Positions 1 to 6,016 of a DNA stretch of 7,813 nt are shown piece by piece. A model generated the notes under the pieces. That model had not been told where the DNA came from. It did not search any database and saw only the letters and a program-made list of their open reading frames with translations. Within the stretch, counting starts at the first letter, position 1. Each line of letters opens with the position of its first letter. Made by a program: the position numbers and the translations under genes. The DNA is taken from the NCBI GenBank assembly GCA_902727905.1, contig CACVAR010000095.1, positions 1 to 7,813 on the forward strand, written 5' to 3'. Source of the DNA: an uncultured Sulfurovum sp. GTDB taxonomy: Bacteria; Campylobacterota; Campylobacteria; Campylobacterales; Sulfurovaceae.

Positions 1-594
1 GCTTGTAGTGATAAAGATGCAGTAAATGAGTATGATAAACCAGCACTTCATTGGTATCAAAATATTGTTAAAGAAGCAGCAAGTGTTAACCTAGATAAGG
101 CAGACAACTTGTATATTTCATTAAAAAGTGAGCATTCAAGGTCTCCACTACTTCCTACTGCTACCATGATATTAGCTAATGCTCATATGGATGATCAAGC
201 TTATATAATGGCAGATTATTATTTAGACGAATACTTAAAAAAATATGCATCAAGTTCACGTATAGAACAAGCAAAATTTTTAAAAATTAAAGCAGCATTT
301 TTAGGTATTAAAGATGTCAATAAAGAACAAAAACTTATGCTTGACACTTTAGTGGAAGTTGATAAGTTTGTTAAAGCCTATCCAAACTCTATTTATTTAC
401 CAGTAGTTTCAACAGTTAAGGTACGTTTACATATGAGTCAGTACTTGTTAAACCAAAATGTTGCTAGTCTTTATGACAGACTAGGTAAAGATAAAGCAGC
501 AGAAATTTACAATAATAAAAATGCACATTCTCCATTAAATATGGCAGATATAAAAGCGCCAGAAATTGGTTTTATTGATTCTATTTTAAAATAA
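1..594 (+). CDS. bamD: BamD outer-membrane assembly lipoprotein, 5' end outside window
   Basis: Partial gene; the reading frame is open from the first base and 197 residues are visible. BamD is the essential lipoprotein of the BAM complex, which inserts beta-barrel proteins into the outer membrane from the periplasmic side. The visible protein begins Ala-Cys-Ser-Asp, the end of a lipobox, so residue 2 is the likely lipidated cysteine and only the signal peptide and start codon are missing. The rest is a helical, tetratricopeptide-like solenoid: a helix pair with the YYLDEYLKKY pattern (about residues 71-80) and a BamD-like FVKAYPNS segment (about 124-131) typical of the family. The mature form (about 196 residues) is shorter than the E. 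coli protein, as I would expect in Campylobacterota. The stop codon is 15 bases before lon, implying co-transcription. An internal ATG at 109 lies in mid-fold and is not the start. The identification rests on fold pattern and the lon neighbour. Confidence 0.82.
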   Translation, partial: ACSDKDAVNEYDKPALHWYQNIVKEAASVNLDKADNLYISLKSEHSRSPLLPTATMILANAHMDDQAYIMADYYLDEYLKKYASSSRIEQAKFLKIKAAFLGIKDVNKEQKLMLDTLVEVDKFVKAYPNSIYLPVVSTVKVRLHMSQYLLNQNVASLYDRLGKDKAAEIYNNKNAHSPLNMADIKAPEIGFIDSILK

Positions 595-609
595 AGTTGA
601 AAGAGATTT

Positions 610-3045
610 ATGCAGTTAAGTAATTACGAATCATTTCCTACACAGGTACCTGTTGTTATTGAGGACAATCTTTTTCTTTACCCTTTTATGATTTCTCCAA
701 TTTTTTTAACAAAAAAAGAAGACATAGAAGCAGCTACTTATGCTATGGAAAAAAATTCACTTATTTTGTTAATAACCACCAAAGAAGGTTTTGAAGGATC
801 AAGAGAAGAAAGTGACCTACACAAAATAGGTGTTATTGGTTCTATCATGCGTAAAGTAAATATTCCTGATGGACGTGTCAAGATTTTGTTTCAAGGTATG
901 GCACGAGGGGAACTTATAGGTACTTTAGATACGGTTAATGTAGATGAGGTTTCATTTCAAAGTTCGATGGTACATTTACTTGAAAACAAAGAATTTAATC
1001 AGTTAAAAGTCTCAGCTTTAATAGGGGTACTGAATGAAAAAATTAAACTTTTTTCAAAAGTGAATAATAATATTCCTGCTGACTTATTAAAAACAATTTC
1101 TGAAACTGATGACCCTTATAGAATAGTAGACCTAGTCTCTTCTTTATTAAAACTTTCAAAAACTAATGCTTATGAAATATATGCCAATGCTGATGTTGAG
1201 AAGCGTCTTTTACAGATTATAGATATTATTGCCTCAGAAATGGAATCAGCAAAAGTTGAAAAAGAGATTCGTTCAAAAGTTCATACGAAAATTGAACAGA
1301 CAAATAAAGAGTACTTTTTAAAAGAACAGATAAAAGAGATTAATAAAGAATTAGGGGTAGATGCTCAAAGAGAAGAGGAACTTGAAGAGTTTAGAAAAAA
1401 ACTTGAAGTGATTAAACCTCATGTAGTAGAAGATACTTTTAAAGAAATAGAGAAACAGTTAGAACGTTTTGCACGTATGCATCCAGATTCTGGTGATTCG
1501 GCACAAATTCAAACTTATTTAGAATGGGTTTTTGAACTTCCTTTTGGTGAACTTACTTCAAAAGCTTTAGAGGTACAAGAAGTTCAAGACGCATTGGATG
1601 CAGATCATTTTTCTTTGGAAAAGCCAAAGGAGCGTATCGTAGAGTTTTTTTCAGTCCGTCAACTAGCAGAAAAAAGAGAGATAGCATTAGAAGGTAGTGC
1701 AGGGACGATTCTGTGTTTCTCCGGACCTCCGGGTGTTGGTAAGACCTCTTTGGCTAATTCCATTGCTAAAGCATTAAATCGTCCTTTAGTACGTATAGCA
1801 TTGGGTGGTTTAGAGGATGTTACAGAACTTCGAGGACATAGAAGAACTTATGTTGGTGCTATGCCGGGTCGTTTGGTTCAAGGGCTTATTACAGCTAAGA
1901 GTATGGATCCAGTTATTGTTCTAGATGAGATAGACAAAGTTGGAAGAACACATCGTGGTGACCCAACAGCTGTACTTTTAGAGATTCTCGATCCCGAACA
2001 AAACAAAGAGTATCGTGATCATTATTTAAATTTTGATATTGACCTAAGTAAAGCCATATTTATTGCCACGGCTAATGATGTTGGACAAATTCCAGCACCT
2101 CTACGTGATCGTATGGAGTTTATAGAAGTTAGTTCATATACTCCAAATGAAAAGTTAGAGATTGCTAAACAATATCTGATTCCTCAAGAGTTAAACAAAC
2201 ATGCTTTAAATAAAGATGAATTTGAGATTACAGATAAAGCATTAAAACTGCTTATTGATGAGTATACAAGAGAACCGGGAGTACGTGGATTACGTCGTAA
2301 GGTTGCAGGACTTATGCGAAAAGTTGCTACGAAGTTTCTTTTGGATGAAAATAATGAAAAACTTAAAATTAAAGTAAAAGATTTGCCTGAATTTGCTGAC
2401 AAAAAAGTTTTTGAGATTTCAGCCATTGATCAGCAACCTCTTTTAGGAGTGGTGAATGGTTTAGCATGGACAGCAGTAGGTGGTGACGTACTTAAAATTG
2501 AAGCCATTAAACTACGTGGTAAAGGGACTGTAAAGCTTACTGGTAGTTTGGGTGATGTTATGAAGGAATCTGCGCATATTGCTTTTTCTGTTGTAAAAAT
2601 TTTAGTTGACTCAGGTATGTTACCAGTCAATAAAGAGTTGATACCATTAAATACTAAGGAGAACGAAGCTACTGAGAATCTTGATGTAAGTGAGATTTAC
2701 AAACGTTTTGATTTACATATTCATGTACCAGAAGGCGCAACTCCTAAAGATGGACCATCAGCTGGTATTACTATGGCTGTTGCTATTGCCTCTATCTTGT
2801 CAGAAAAGAGAGTAGACAACAGGGTAGCAATGACAGGCGAGTTAACACTAACAGGTAAAGTACTTCCTATTGGAGGTTTAAAAGAAAAGCTTATTGCAGC
2901 TTATAAAGCTGGTGTAACAAAAGCTTTAATCCCTGAAAAGAATTATGAACGAGATTTAGATGAAATTCCAGATGAAGTTAAAAATAACATGGAGATCATA
3001 GGTGTTTCTGTTATTGATGAGGTTTTGGCTGAGGCTTTGGTGTAA
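610..3045 (+). CDS. lon: Lon ATP-dependent serine protease (LonA type)
   Basis: Complete, 811 residues, a usual length for bacterial LonA. Lon is a cytosolic homohexamer that unfolds and degrades misfolded and regulatory proteins. Domains in order: N-terminal LON substrate-binding domain (about 8-205), charged coiled-coil linker (about 210-290), AAA+ module with Walker A GPPGVGKT (372-379), Walker B VIVLDEID (435-442) and sensor-2 region GVRGLRR (Arg559), then the C-terminal protease domain. The Ser-Lys dyad is Ser717 in PKDGPSAG and Lys760 in GGLKEK; their 43-residue spacing equals that of E. coli Ser679-Lys722. All key residues are present, so the enzyme should be active. The ATG at 610 is preceded by a purine-rich AAAGAGA (600-606), a modest ribosome site. 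It lies 15 bases after bamD with no room for a clear promoter, so it is probably transcribed from the bamD side. I see no HrcA- or heat-shock-type operator immediately upstream. Confidence 0.98.
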   Translation: MQLSNYESFPTQVPVVIEDNLFLYPFMISPIFLTKKEDIEAATYAMEKNSLILLITTKEGFEGSREESDLHKIGVIGSIMRKVNIPDGRVKILFQGMARGELIGTLDTVNVDEVSFQSSMVHLLENKEFNQLKVSALIGVLNEKIKLFSKVNNNIPADLLKTISETDDPYRIVDLVSSLLKLSKTNAYEIYANADVEKRLLQIIDIIASEMESAKVEKEIRSKVHTKIEQTNKEYFLKEQIKEINKELGVDAQREEELEEFRKKLEVIKPHVVEDTFKEIEKQLERFARMHPDSGDSAQIQTYLEWVFELPFGELTSKALEVQEVQDALDADHFSLEKPKERIVEFFSVRQLAEKREIALEGSAGTILCFSGPPGVGKTSLANSIAKALNRPLVRIALGGLEDVTELRGHRRTYVGAMPGRLVQGLITAKSMDPVIVLDEIDKVGRTHRGDPTAVLLEILDPEQNKEYRDHYLNFDIDLSKAIFIATANDVGQIPAPLRDRMEFIEVSSYTPNEKLEIAKQYLIPQELNKHALNKDEFEITDKALKLLIDEYTREPGVRGLRRKVAGLMRKVATKFLLDENNEKLKIKVKDLPEFADKKVFEISAIDQQPLLGVVNGLAWTAVGGDVLKIEAIKLRGKGTVKLTGSLGDVMKESAHIAFSVVKILVDSGMLPVNKELIPLNTKENEATENLDVSEIYKRFDLHIHVPEGATPKDGPSAGITMAVAIASILSEKRVDNRVAMTGELTLTGKVLPIGGLKEKLIAAYKAGVTKALIPEKNYERDLDEIPDEVKNNMEIIGVSVIDEVLAEALV

Positions 3046-3070
3046 ATTCGGTATTTAATACCGAATTTAC
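3042..3070. terminator. Perfect 14-bp palindrome at the lon / thioredoxin-like gene junction
   Basis: The left arm GTAAATTCGGTATT (3042-3055) is exactly complementary to the right arm AATACCGAATTTAC (3057-3070) around a single central T, so the folded RNA would have a long stem with a tight loop. The lon stop codon (3043-3045) lies inside the left arm, and the stop of the facing gene (3081-3083) is 10 bases beyond the right arm. Position and symmetry suggest a shared bidirectional transcription terminator or RNA 3'-end stabiliser. Neither side has a proper T-tract after the stem, so it is not a textbook intrinsic terminator. A protein-binding palindrome is an alternative. Confidence 0.6.
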
Positions 3071-3080
3071 AAGTTAAGTC

Positions 3081-3698
3081 TTAAAGTAAACTACGTACAG
3101 CCTCATTAAGTTCTTGATGGCTAACCTCTCCTGAGAAAGAGTATTCTGTAACACCATTTTTTAGTAAAAGTGTGTAAGGAAGCACGCCATTCCAACTATA
3201 GGTATTGTTCATTAAGTATAGTAGTGGACGCGCTTCATCTTTATCAATTATTGGATAATACATTTGAAACTTTTGTATTAGATTAGATGCGACTTGATTA
3301 CTCATAGGCTCTTGAGCTTGTAGTGCTACTATTTCTAAACTACTAGAATATCTTCTTTTTATATCATTGATAATGGGCATTTCCTTAAAGCAATAAGGAC
3401 AGTCTTGTCCAAAAACCTGTAAAAGTATGATTTTACCAGGATACCCAGGAAAAACAAGTCCATTGCTTCTTTCTTGAATCGATATAATTTGACCTTGAAC
3501 TGTTTTTAGTTGATGGCTTTCACCGGCTGTTGCAACTGGAGCAGTTGGTGTAGGTATAGCCTGTGGCATCGGTGCTACTGCTGTAGGCTGTTCTTCATAT
3601 ACTTGGGGTGAAGTTGGTAGATTAACCTCTTTGTTTATACAAGCATTGGTACTTAATCCTATAAGAAGTAAAGAAGAGAGGAATAGAGTCTTTTTCAT
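3081..3698 (-). CDS. Exported thioredoxin-fold protein with CPYC active site (TlpA-like), putative lipoprotein
   Basis: 205 residues from the chosen start. The N-terminus is a signal peptide (MKKT followed by a hydrophobic stretch to about residue 18) ending at Cys20. This is followed by a proline/alanine-rich, probably flexible linker (about 28-57) and a thioredoxin-like domain (about 62-205). The domain has the redox motif Cys100-Pro-Tyr-Cys103 and a likely cis-proline, Pro174, in LPYT. It probably acts as a periplasmic thiol-disulfide oxidoreductase anchored to a membrane; the partner is unknown. The pre-cysteine sequence STNA is a poor lipobox (Thr at -3, Asn at -2), so signal peptidase I cleavage is possible. 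An in-frame ATG nine codons upstream exists, but the downstream ATG has AAGGA at proper spacing and starts a normal signal peptide, so I use it. The gene is monocistronic, convergent with lon and divergent from the DAHP synthase gene. Exact subfamily (TlpA, ResA or DsbE-like) is not resolved. Confidence 0.85.
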   Translation of the reverse strand: MKKTLFLSSLLLIGLSTNACINKEVNLPTSPQVYEEQPTAVAPMPQAIPTPTAPVATAGESHQLKTVQGQIISIQERSNGLVFPGYPGKIILLQVFGQDCPYCFKEMPIINDIKRRYSSSLEIVALQAQEPMSNQVASNLIQKFQMYYPIIDKDEARPLLYLMNNTYSWNGVLPYTLLLKNGVTEYSFSGEVSHQELNEAVRSLL

Positions 3699-3704
3699 AA
3701 AATT

Positions 3705-3709
3705 TCCTT
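3705..3709 (-). promoter_or_regulatory. Ribosome binding site deciding the start of the CPYC protein
   Basis: AAGGA on the minus strand lies 6 bases before the ATG at 3698-3696. It supports that codon over the in-frame ATG at 3725-3723, which would add nine charged residues in front of the signal peptide and would start almost at the predicted transcription start. Confidence 0.7.
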
Positions 3710-3727
3710 TTTTAATTATTCTCAAAC

Positions 3728-3733
3728 ATTATA
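3728..3733 (-). promoter_or_regulatory. -10 box for the CPYC thioredoxin-like gene
   Basis: The minus strand reads TATAAT here, 29 bases before the chosen start codon, giving a predicted leader of a little over 20 bases that holds the AAGGA ribosome site. No good -35 hexamer is seen 17 bases upstream; the upstream stretch is AT-rich, as is usual for sigma-70 promoters of Campylobacterota. No transcript data are available, so this is a sequence prediction. Confidence 0.6.
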
Positions 3734-3791
3734 TCTTGTGATAATAAATAGTAAGGTAAATAGAGAAGTCCCAATTTTAATTTTTTAAAGG

Positions 3792-3797
3792 TATAAT
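3792..3797 (+). promoter_or_regulatory. -10 box for the DAHP synthase gene
   Basis: A perfect TATAAT preceded by a T-rich run (3776-3786) that may replace a -35 box in this phylum. Predicted transcription starts near 3804, giving a leader of about 65 bases. The leader contains no ATG before the gene's own, so a leader-peptide attenuator is not indicated. The ribosome site AAGGA is at 3857-3861, 7 bases before the ATG. Confidence 0.6.
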
Positions 3798-3868
3798 CTT
3801 CGAATTAATTTTCAATCTGAGTTTAGATAAATAGAGACAATATAATTCAGAGGTATAAGGATAAGAGA

Positions 3869-5212
3869 ATGAACTGGACACCAAGTTCTTGGAGAGATTT
3901 TCCAATTAAGCAGCAACCAACATACGTAGACCAAGAAGCACTTAAGAGTGTTGAAGAAGAGCTTAGTTCTTATCCACCACTTATCTTTGCTGGAGAAGCA
4001 AGAACACTTAAAGAGAAACTCGCAAAAGTAGGAAGAGGAGAAGCTTTTTTACTACAAGGTGGAGACTGTGCAGAGAGTTTTGCTGATTTCAATACACCAA
4101 ATATTAAGAACTTTTTCAAATTGATGTTACAGATGAACATGGTTATGATGTATTCAACCGGTAAACCAGTTGTGAAAGTAGGAAGAATCGCTGGTCAGTT
4201 TGCCAAGCCTAGATCTTCTGATTTTGAAGAGATTGATGGGGTAAAACTTCCTTCATACCGTGGTGATATTATTAACGGTATTGAGTTTACGGAAGAAGCT
4301 AGAGTTCCAAATCCTCATAATATGATTCGTGCTTATAATCAAGCAGGAACAACACAAAACCTTTTAAGAGCATTTTCAAGAGGTGGATTGGCTGATTTAA
4401 ATAAAGTTCATCAGTGGAATTTAGATTTTATTAAAGACAATGAATTGGGTCAAAAATATGAAGTATTATCTCATAAGATTGATAATGCTGTTAAGTTTAT
4501 GAGTGCCTGTGGTCTTTCTTCGGATGCTGTACCTCAGTTACATCAGACAACAATTTACACATCACATGAAGCACTATTATTAAACTATGAAGAGGCTTTG
4601 ACAAAACAAGACTCTGAAGGTGACAATAAGTTTTATGACTGTTCTGCACATATGTTGTGGATAGGTGATAGAACAAGAGGTCTAAGTGATGCACATATTG
4701 AGTACTTTAGAGGTATTGAAAATCCTATTGGTTGTAAAGTGGGACCTACAATGGAAGAGGATGAGCTAATTCAGCTTATTGATGCTTTAAATCCAGAGAA
4801 TGAGGAAGGTAGATTAAACCTTATTGTTCGTATGGGTGCAAGTAAAATTCAAGAGTTTTTCCCTAAGCTTCTTAAGCGAGTTCGTGATGAAGGTAGACAT
4901 GTTGTTTGGTCATGTGACCCAATGCATGGCAATGTTGAGAAAAGTTCAAGTGGTTATAAAACCAGAGATTTTGAAAACATTTTATCAGAGGTAGAACAGT
5001 TCTTTACCATTCATAAAGAAATGGGAACAGTTGCTGGTGGAATCCATTTAGAAATGACAGGAAATGATGTTACGGAGTGTACAGGTTCAGCATCTTGTGC
5101 CATTACGGCTGAGGATTTGGGTAGTCGTTACCATACCCAATGTGACCCTAGGTTAAATGCCAGTCAGGCTTTAGAGCTTTCATTTATGATTGGTGAAATG
5201 ATTAACGAATAA
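3869..5212 (+). CDS. Class II 3-deoxy-D-arabino-heptulosonate 7-phosphate (DAHP) synthase
   Basis: Complete, 447 residues. It condenses phosphoenolpyruvate with erythrose 4-phosphate, the first step of the shikimate pathway to aromatic amino acids, in the cytosol. This is the class II (plant/Mycobacterium) type, not the AroF/G/H class I type. Likely metal ligands are Cys67 (LLQGGDCAES), His353 (CDPMHGN), Glu395 (GGIHLEMTG) and Asp426 (TQCDPRLN). Substrate-site residues are Arg106 (VGRIAGQFAKPRS), Arg268/Arg270 (GDRTRG), Lys290 (GCKVGP) and Arg321 (VRMG). Compared with the M. tuberculosis enzyme from memory it lacks roughly 20 N-terminal residues, while the helical segment around 182-215 that serves allosteric control there is kept. 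Asp267 in GDRTR stands where I recall Glu in GERTR. The ATG has a good AAGGA site. It appears monocistronic with its own promoter, divergent from the CPYC gene. Names used for such genes vary (aroA, aroF, aroG, aroH), so no symbol is given. Confidence 0.97.
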   Translation: MNWTPSSWRDFPIKQQPTYVDQEALKSVEEELSSYPPLIFAGEARTLKEKLAKVGRGEAFLLQGGDCAESFADFNTPNIKNFFKLMLQMNMVMMYSTGKPVVKVGRIAGQFAKPRSSDFEEIDGVKLPSYRGDIINGIEFTEEARVPNPHNMIRAYNQAGTTQNLLRAFSRGGLADLNKVHQWNLDFIKDNELGQKYEVLSHKIDNAVKFMSACGLSSDAVPQLHQTTIYTSHEALLLNYEEALTKQDSEGDNKFYDCSAHMLWIGDRTRGLSDAHIEYFRGIENPIGCKVGPTMEEDELIQLIDALNPENEEGRLNLIVRMGASKIQEFFPKLLKRVRDEGRHVVWSCDPMHGNVEKSSSGYKTRDFENILSEVEQFFTIHKEMGTVAGGIHLEMTGNDVTECTGSASCAITAEDLGSRYHTQCDPRLNASQALELSFMIGEMINE

Positions 5213-5225
5213 CTTTTTTAATTAT

Positions 5226-5256
5226 TCTGAAACGTTTAGACTTTAAATGTTTCAGA
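5226..5256. terminator. Hairpin overlapping the nth stop codon, DAHP synthase / nth junction
   Basis: TCTGAAAC (5226-5233) pairs perfectly with GTTTCAGA (5249-5256). Inside these, a G-T wobble and four A-T pairs extend the stem to 13 positions around a 5-base loop (5239-5243). The hairpin covers the nth stop codon (5238-5236) and the last six nth codons, and begins 13 bases after the DAHP synthase stop. It is well placed to end both convergent transcripts. A T-run (5214-5219) lies before rather than after the stem on the plus strand, and no T-tract follows on either strand, so it is not a canonical intrinsic terminator. Confidence 0.5.
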
Positions 5257-5892
5257 TGTTCTACAATGCTTTTCCATAAAACACCCTTCACATTCTGGTT
5301 TAACAGCTTTACATTTGTAACGTCCAAAAAGTACCATGGCTTGATGAAGGAGATGTAAGTCAGTTTTAAACTTTTTACTTAACGTCTCTTCTGTTTTTAG
5401 TGCTGTTTTGTCTGCACTTAAACCTAGACGATGTGCTACTCTAAATACATGGGTATCCACAGCCATTAGGTTAGCACCGAAATATTCAATCATCACTACA
5501 TTGGCTGTTTTCTGACCTACACCAGCTAGTTTTACAAGTTCATCTCTTTGGGCTGGAATTTCTCCATTATAATTTTCCATGATTGACTGAGCCATCTTAA
5601 TTAAATTTTTTGCTTTATTAGTGAAAAAAGAACAACTATTGATGTATGATTTGACTTCATCTAAATCAGCATTAGCGAGTGCTATTGGATTAGGATAAGC
5701 TTCAAAAAGAGCAGGGGAGATAATATTAACTCTTTTATCTGTACATTGTGCAGAGAGCATAACAGCAATGAGTAACTCATAAATGTTTTTATAGTTTAGT
5801 TCAGTTAATGATTCAGGGTAATGTTGAAGAAAGATAGACTTAATCTCTTCAATCTCTTTTTTTGTTGCAGGTTTGATTTTTTTAATAGCCAT
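5236..5892 (-). CDS. nth: Endonuclease III, DNA glycosylase / AP lyase
   Basis: Complete, 218 residues, close to the 211 of E. coli Nth. It removes oxidised pyrimidines from DNA and nicks at the abasic site in base excision repair. Visible: the helix-hairpin-helix LAGVGQKTANVV (122-133) with catalytic Lys128, catalytic Asp146 in AVDTH, and the C-terminal iron-sulfur motif Cys194-x6-Cys201-x2-Cys204-x5-Cys210, whose spacing is that of the E. coli 4Fe-4S cluster loop. The AQCTD motif (48-52) is the usual N-terminal signature. Nothing is missing. The start ATG (5892-5890) follows a purine-containing AAAGATGA stretch that is only a weak ribosome site. The gene is transcribed alone, divergent from the foldase-aldolase pair and convergent with the DAHP synthase gene. 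The nth/foldase/fba arrangement matches what I recall for C. jejuni. Confidence 0.97.
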   Translation of the reverse strand: MAIKKIKPATKKEIEEIKSIFLQHYPESLTELNYKNIYELLIAVMLSAQCTDKRVNIISPALFEAYPNPIALANADLDEVKSYINSCSFFTNKAKNLIKMAQSIMENYNGEIPAQRDELVKLAGVGQKTANVVMIEYFGANLMAVDTHVFRVAHRLGLSADKTALKTEETLSKKFKTDLHLLHQAMVLFGRYKCKAVKPECEGCFMEKHCRTSETFKV

Positions 5893-5923
5893 AGTTAATC
5901 ATCTTTTATATAACATTTTTGCT

Positions 5924-5929
5924 ATTATA
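5924..5929 (-). promoter_or_regulatory. -10 box for nth
   Basis: The minus strand reads TATAAT, 31 bases before the nth ATG, predicting a start near 5917 and a leader of about 25 bases. No recognisable -35 hexamer is present. The tandem repeat at 5951-5971 would lie roughly 34 to 54 bases upstream of this transcription start. Confidence 0.6.
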
Positions 5930-5950
5930 CTTAATAAATTATTAGTTGTG

Positions 5951-5971
5951 ATTTACCAATCATTTACCAAT
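5951..5971. repeat. Tandem direct repeat ATTTACCAAT x2 between the divergent nth and ppiC promoters
   Basis: Two identical 10-base copies, 5951-5960 and 5962-5971, are separated by one base, giving an 11-base period, about one DNA helical turn. The second copy ends 6 bases before the ppiC -10 box, so the pair covers the -35 area of that promoter and the upstream area of the nth promoter. Same-face tandem repeats of this kind are typical binding sites for a response regulator or other dimeric regulator. I do not recognise the motif, and no regulator gene is in the window. Confidence 0.65.
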
Positions 5972-5977
5972 TAATGT

Positions 5978-5983
5978 TATAAT
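5978..5983 (+). promoter_or_regulatory. -10 box for the foldase-aldolase operon
   Basis: A perfect TATAAT, 30 bases before the TTG start, predicting a start near 5990 and a short AT-rich leader. At the -35 distance (5955-5960) the sequence is ACCAAT, unlike TTGACA, and lies in the first copy of the tandem repeat. This would suit a promoter that is activator-dependent or repressor-controlled, although weak -35 boxes are also normal in this phylum. Confidence 0.6.
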
Positions 5984-6002
5984 ATATCATTAATATATTT
6001 AT

Positions 6003-6016
6003 AAGGTATAGACTTG
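6003..6016 (+). promoter_or_regulatory. Ribosome binding site and TTG start of the foldase gene
   Basis: AAGG (6003-6006) lies 7 bases before TTG (6014-6016). An in-frame stop TAA at 6002-6004 overlaps the ribosome site, so no upstream start is possible. The first in-frame ATG would remove the whole signal peptide and part of the fold. TTG is therefore the only sensible start. Confidence 0.85.

Noticed and set aside
2184..2630. Two minus-strand open frames (2184-2426 and 2430-2630) inside lon
   Set aside because: They lie antisense within the conserved AAA+ and protease coding sequence, show no family motif, and are low-complexity Ser/Leu-rich translations typical of antisense shadows.
3816..3851. 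Possible leader hairpin or riboswitch before the DAHP synthase gene
   Set aside because: Only TCTGA/TCAGA can pair, over a 26-base loop; there is no leader peptide, conserved aptamer pattern or terminator.
4497..4694. Minus-strand open frame within the DAHP synthase gene
   Set aside because: Antisense to conserved coding sequence, without ribosome site or recognisable domain.
5207..5227. GAATAA...TTATTC inverted repeat around the T-run after the DAHP synthase stop
   Set aside because: Only six mostly A/T pairs around a nine-base loop, with the T-run in the loop; it also competes with the stronger hairpin at 5226-5256.
5981..5999. 7-bp A/T-only inverted repeat overlapping the foldase -10 box
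   Set aside because: AATATAT/ATATATT pairing is expected from base composition and would be very unstable.
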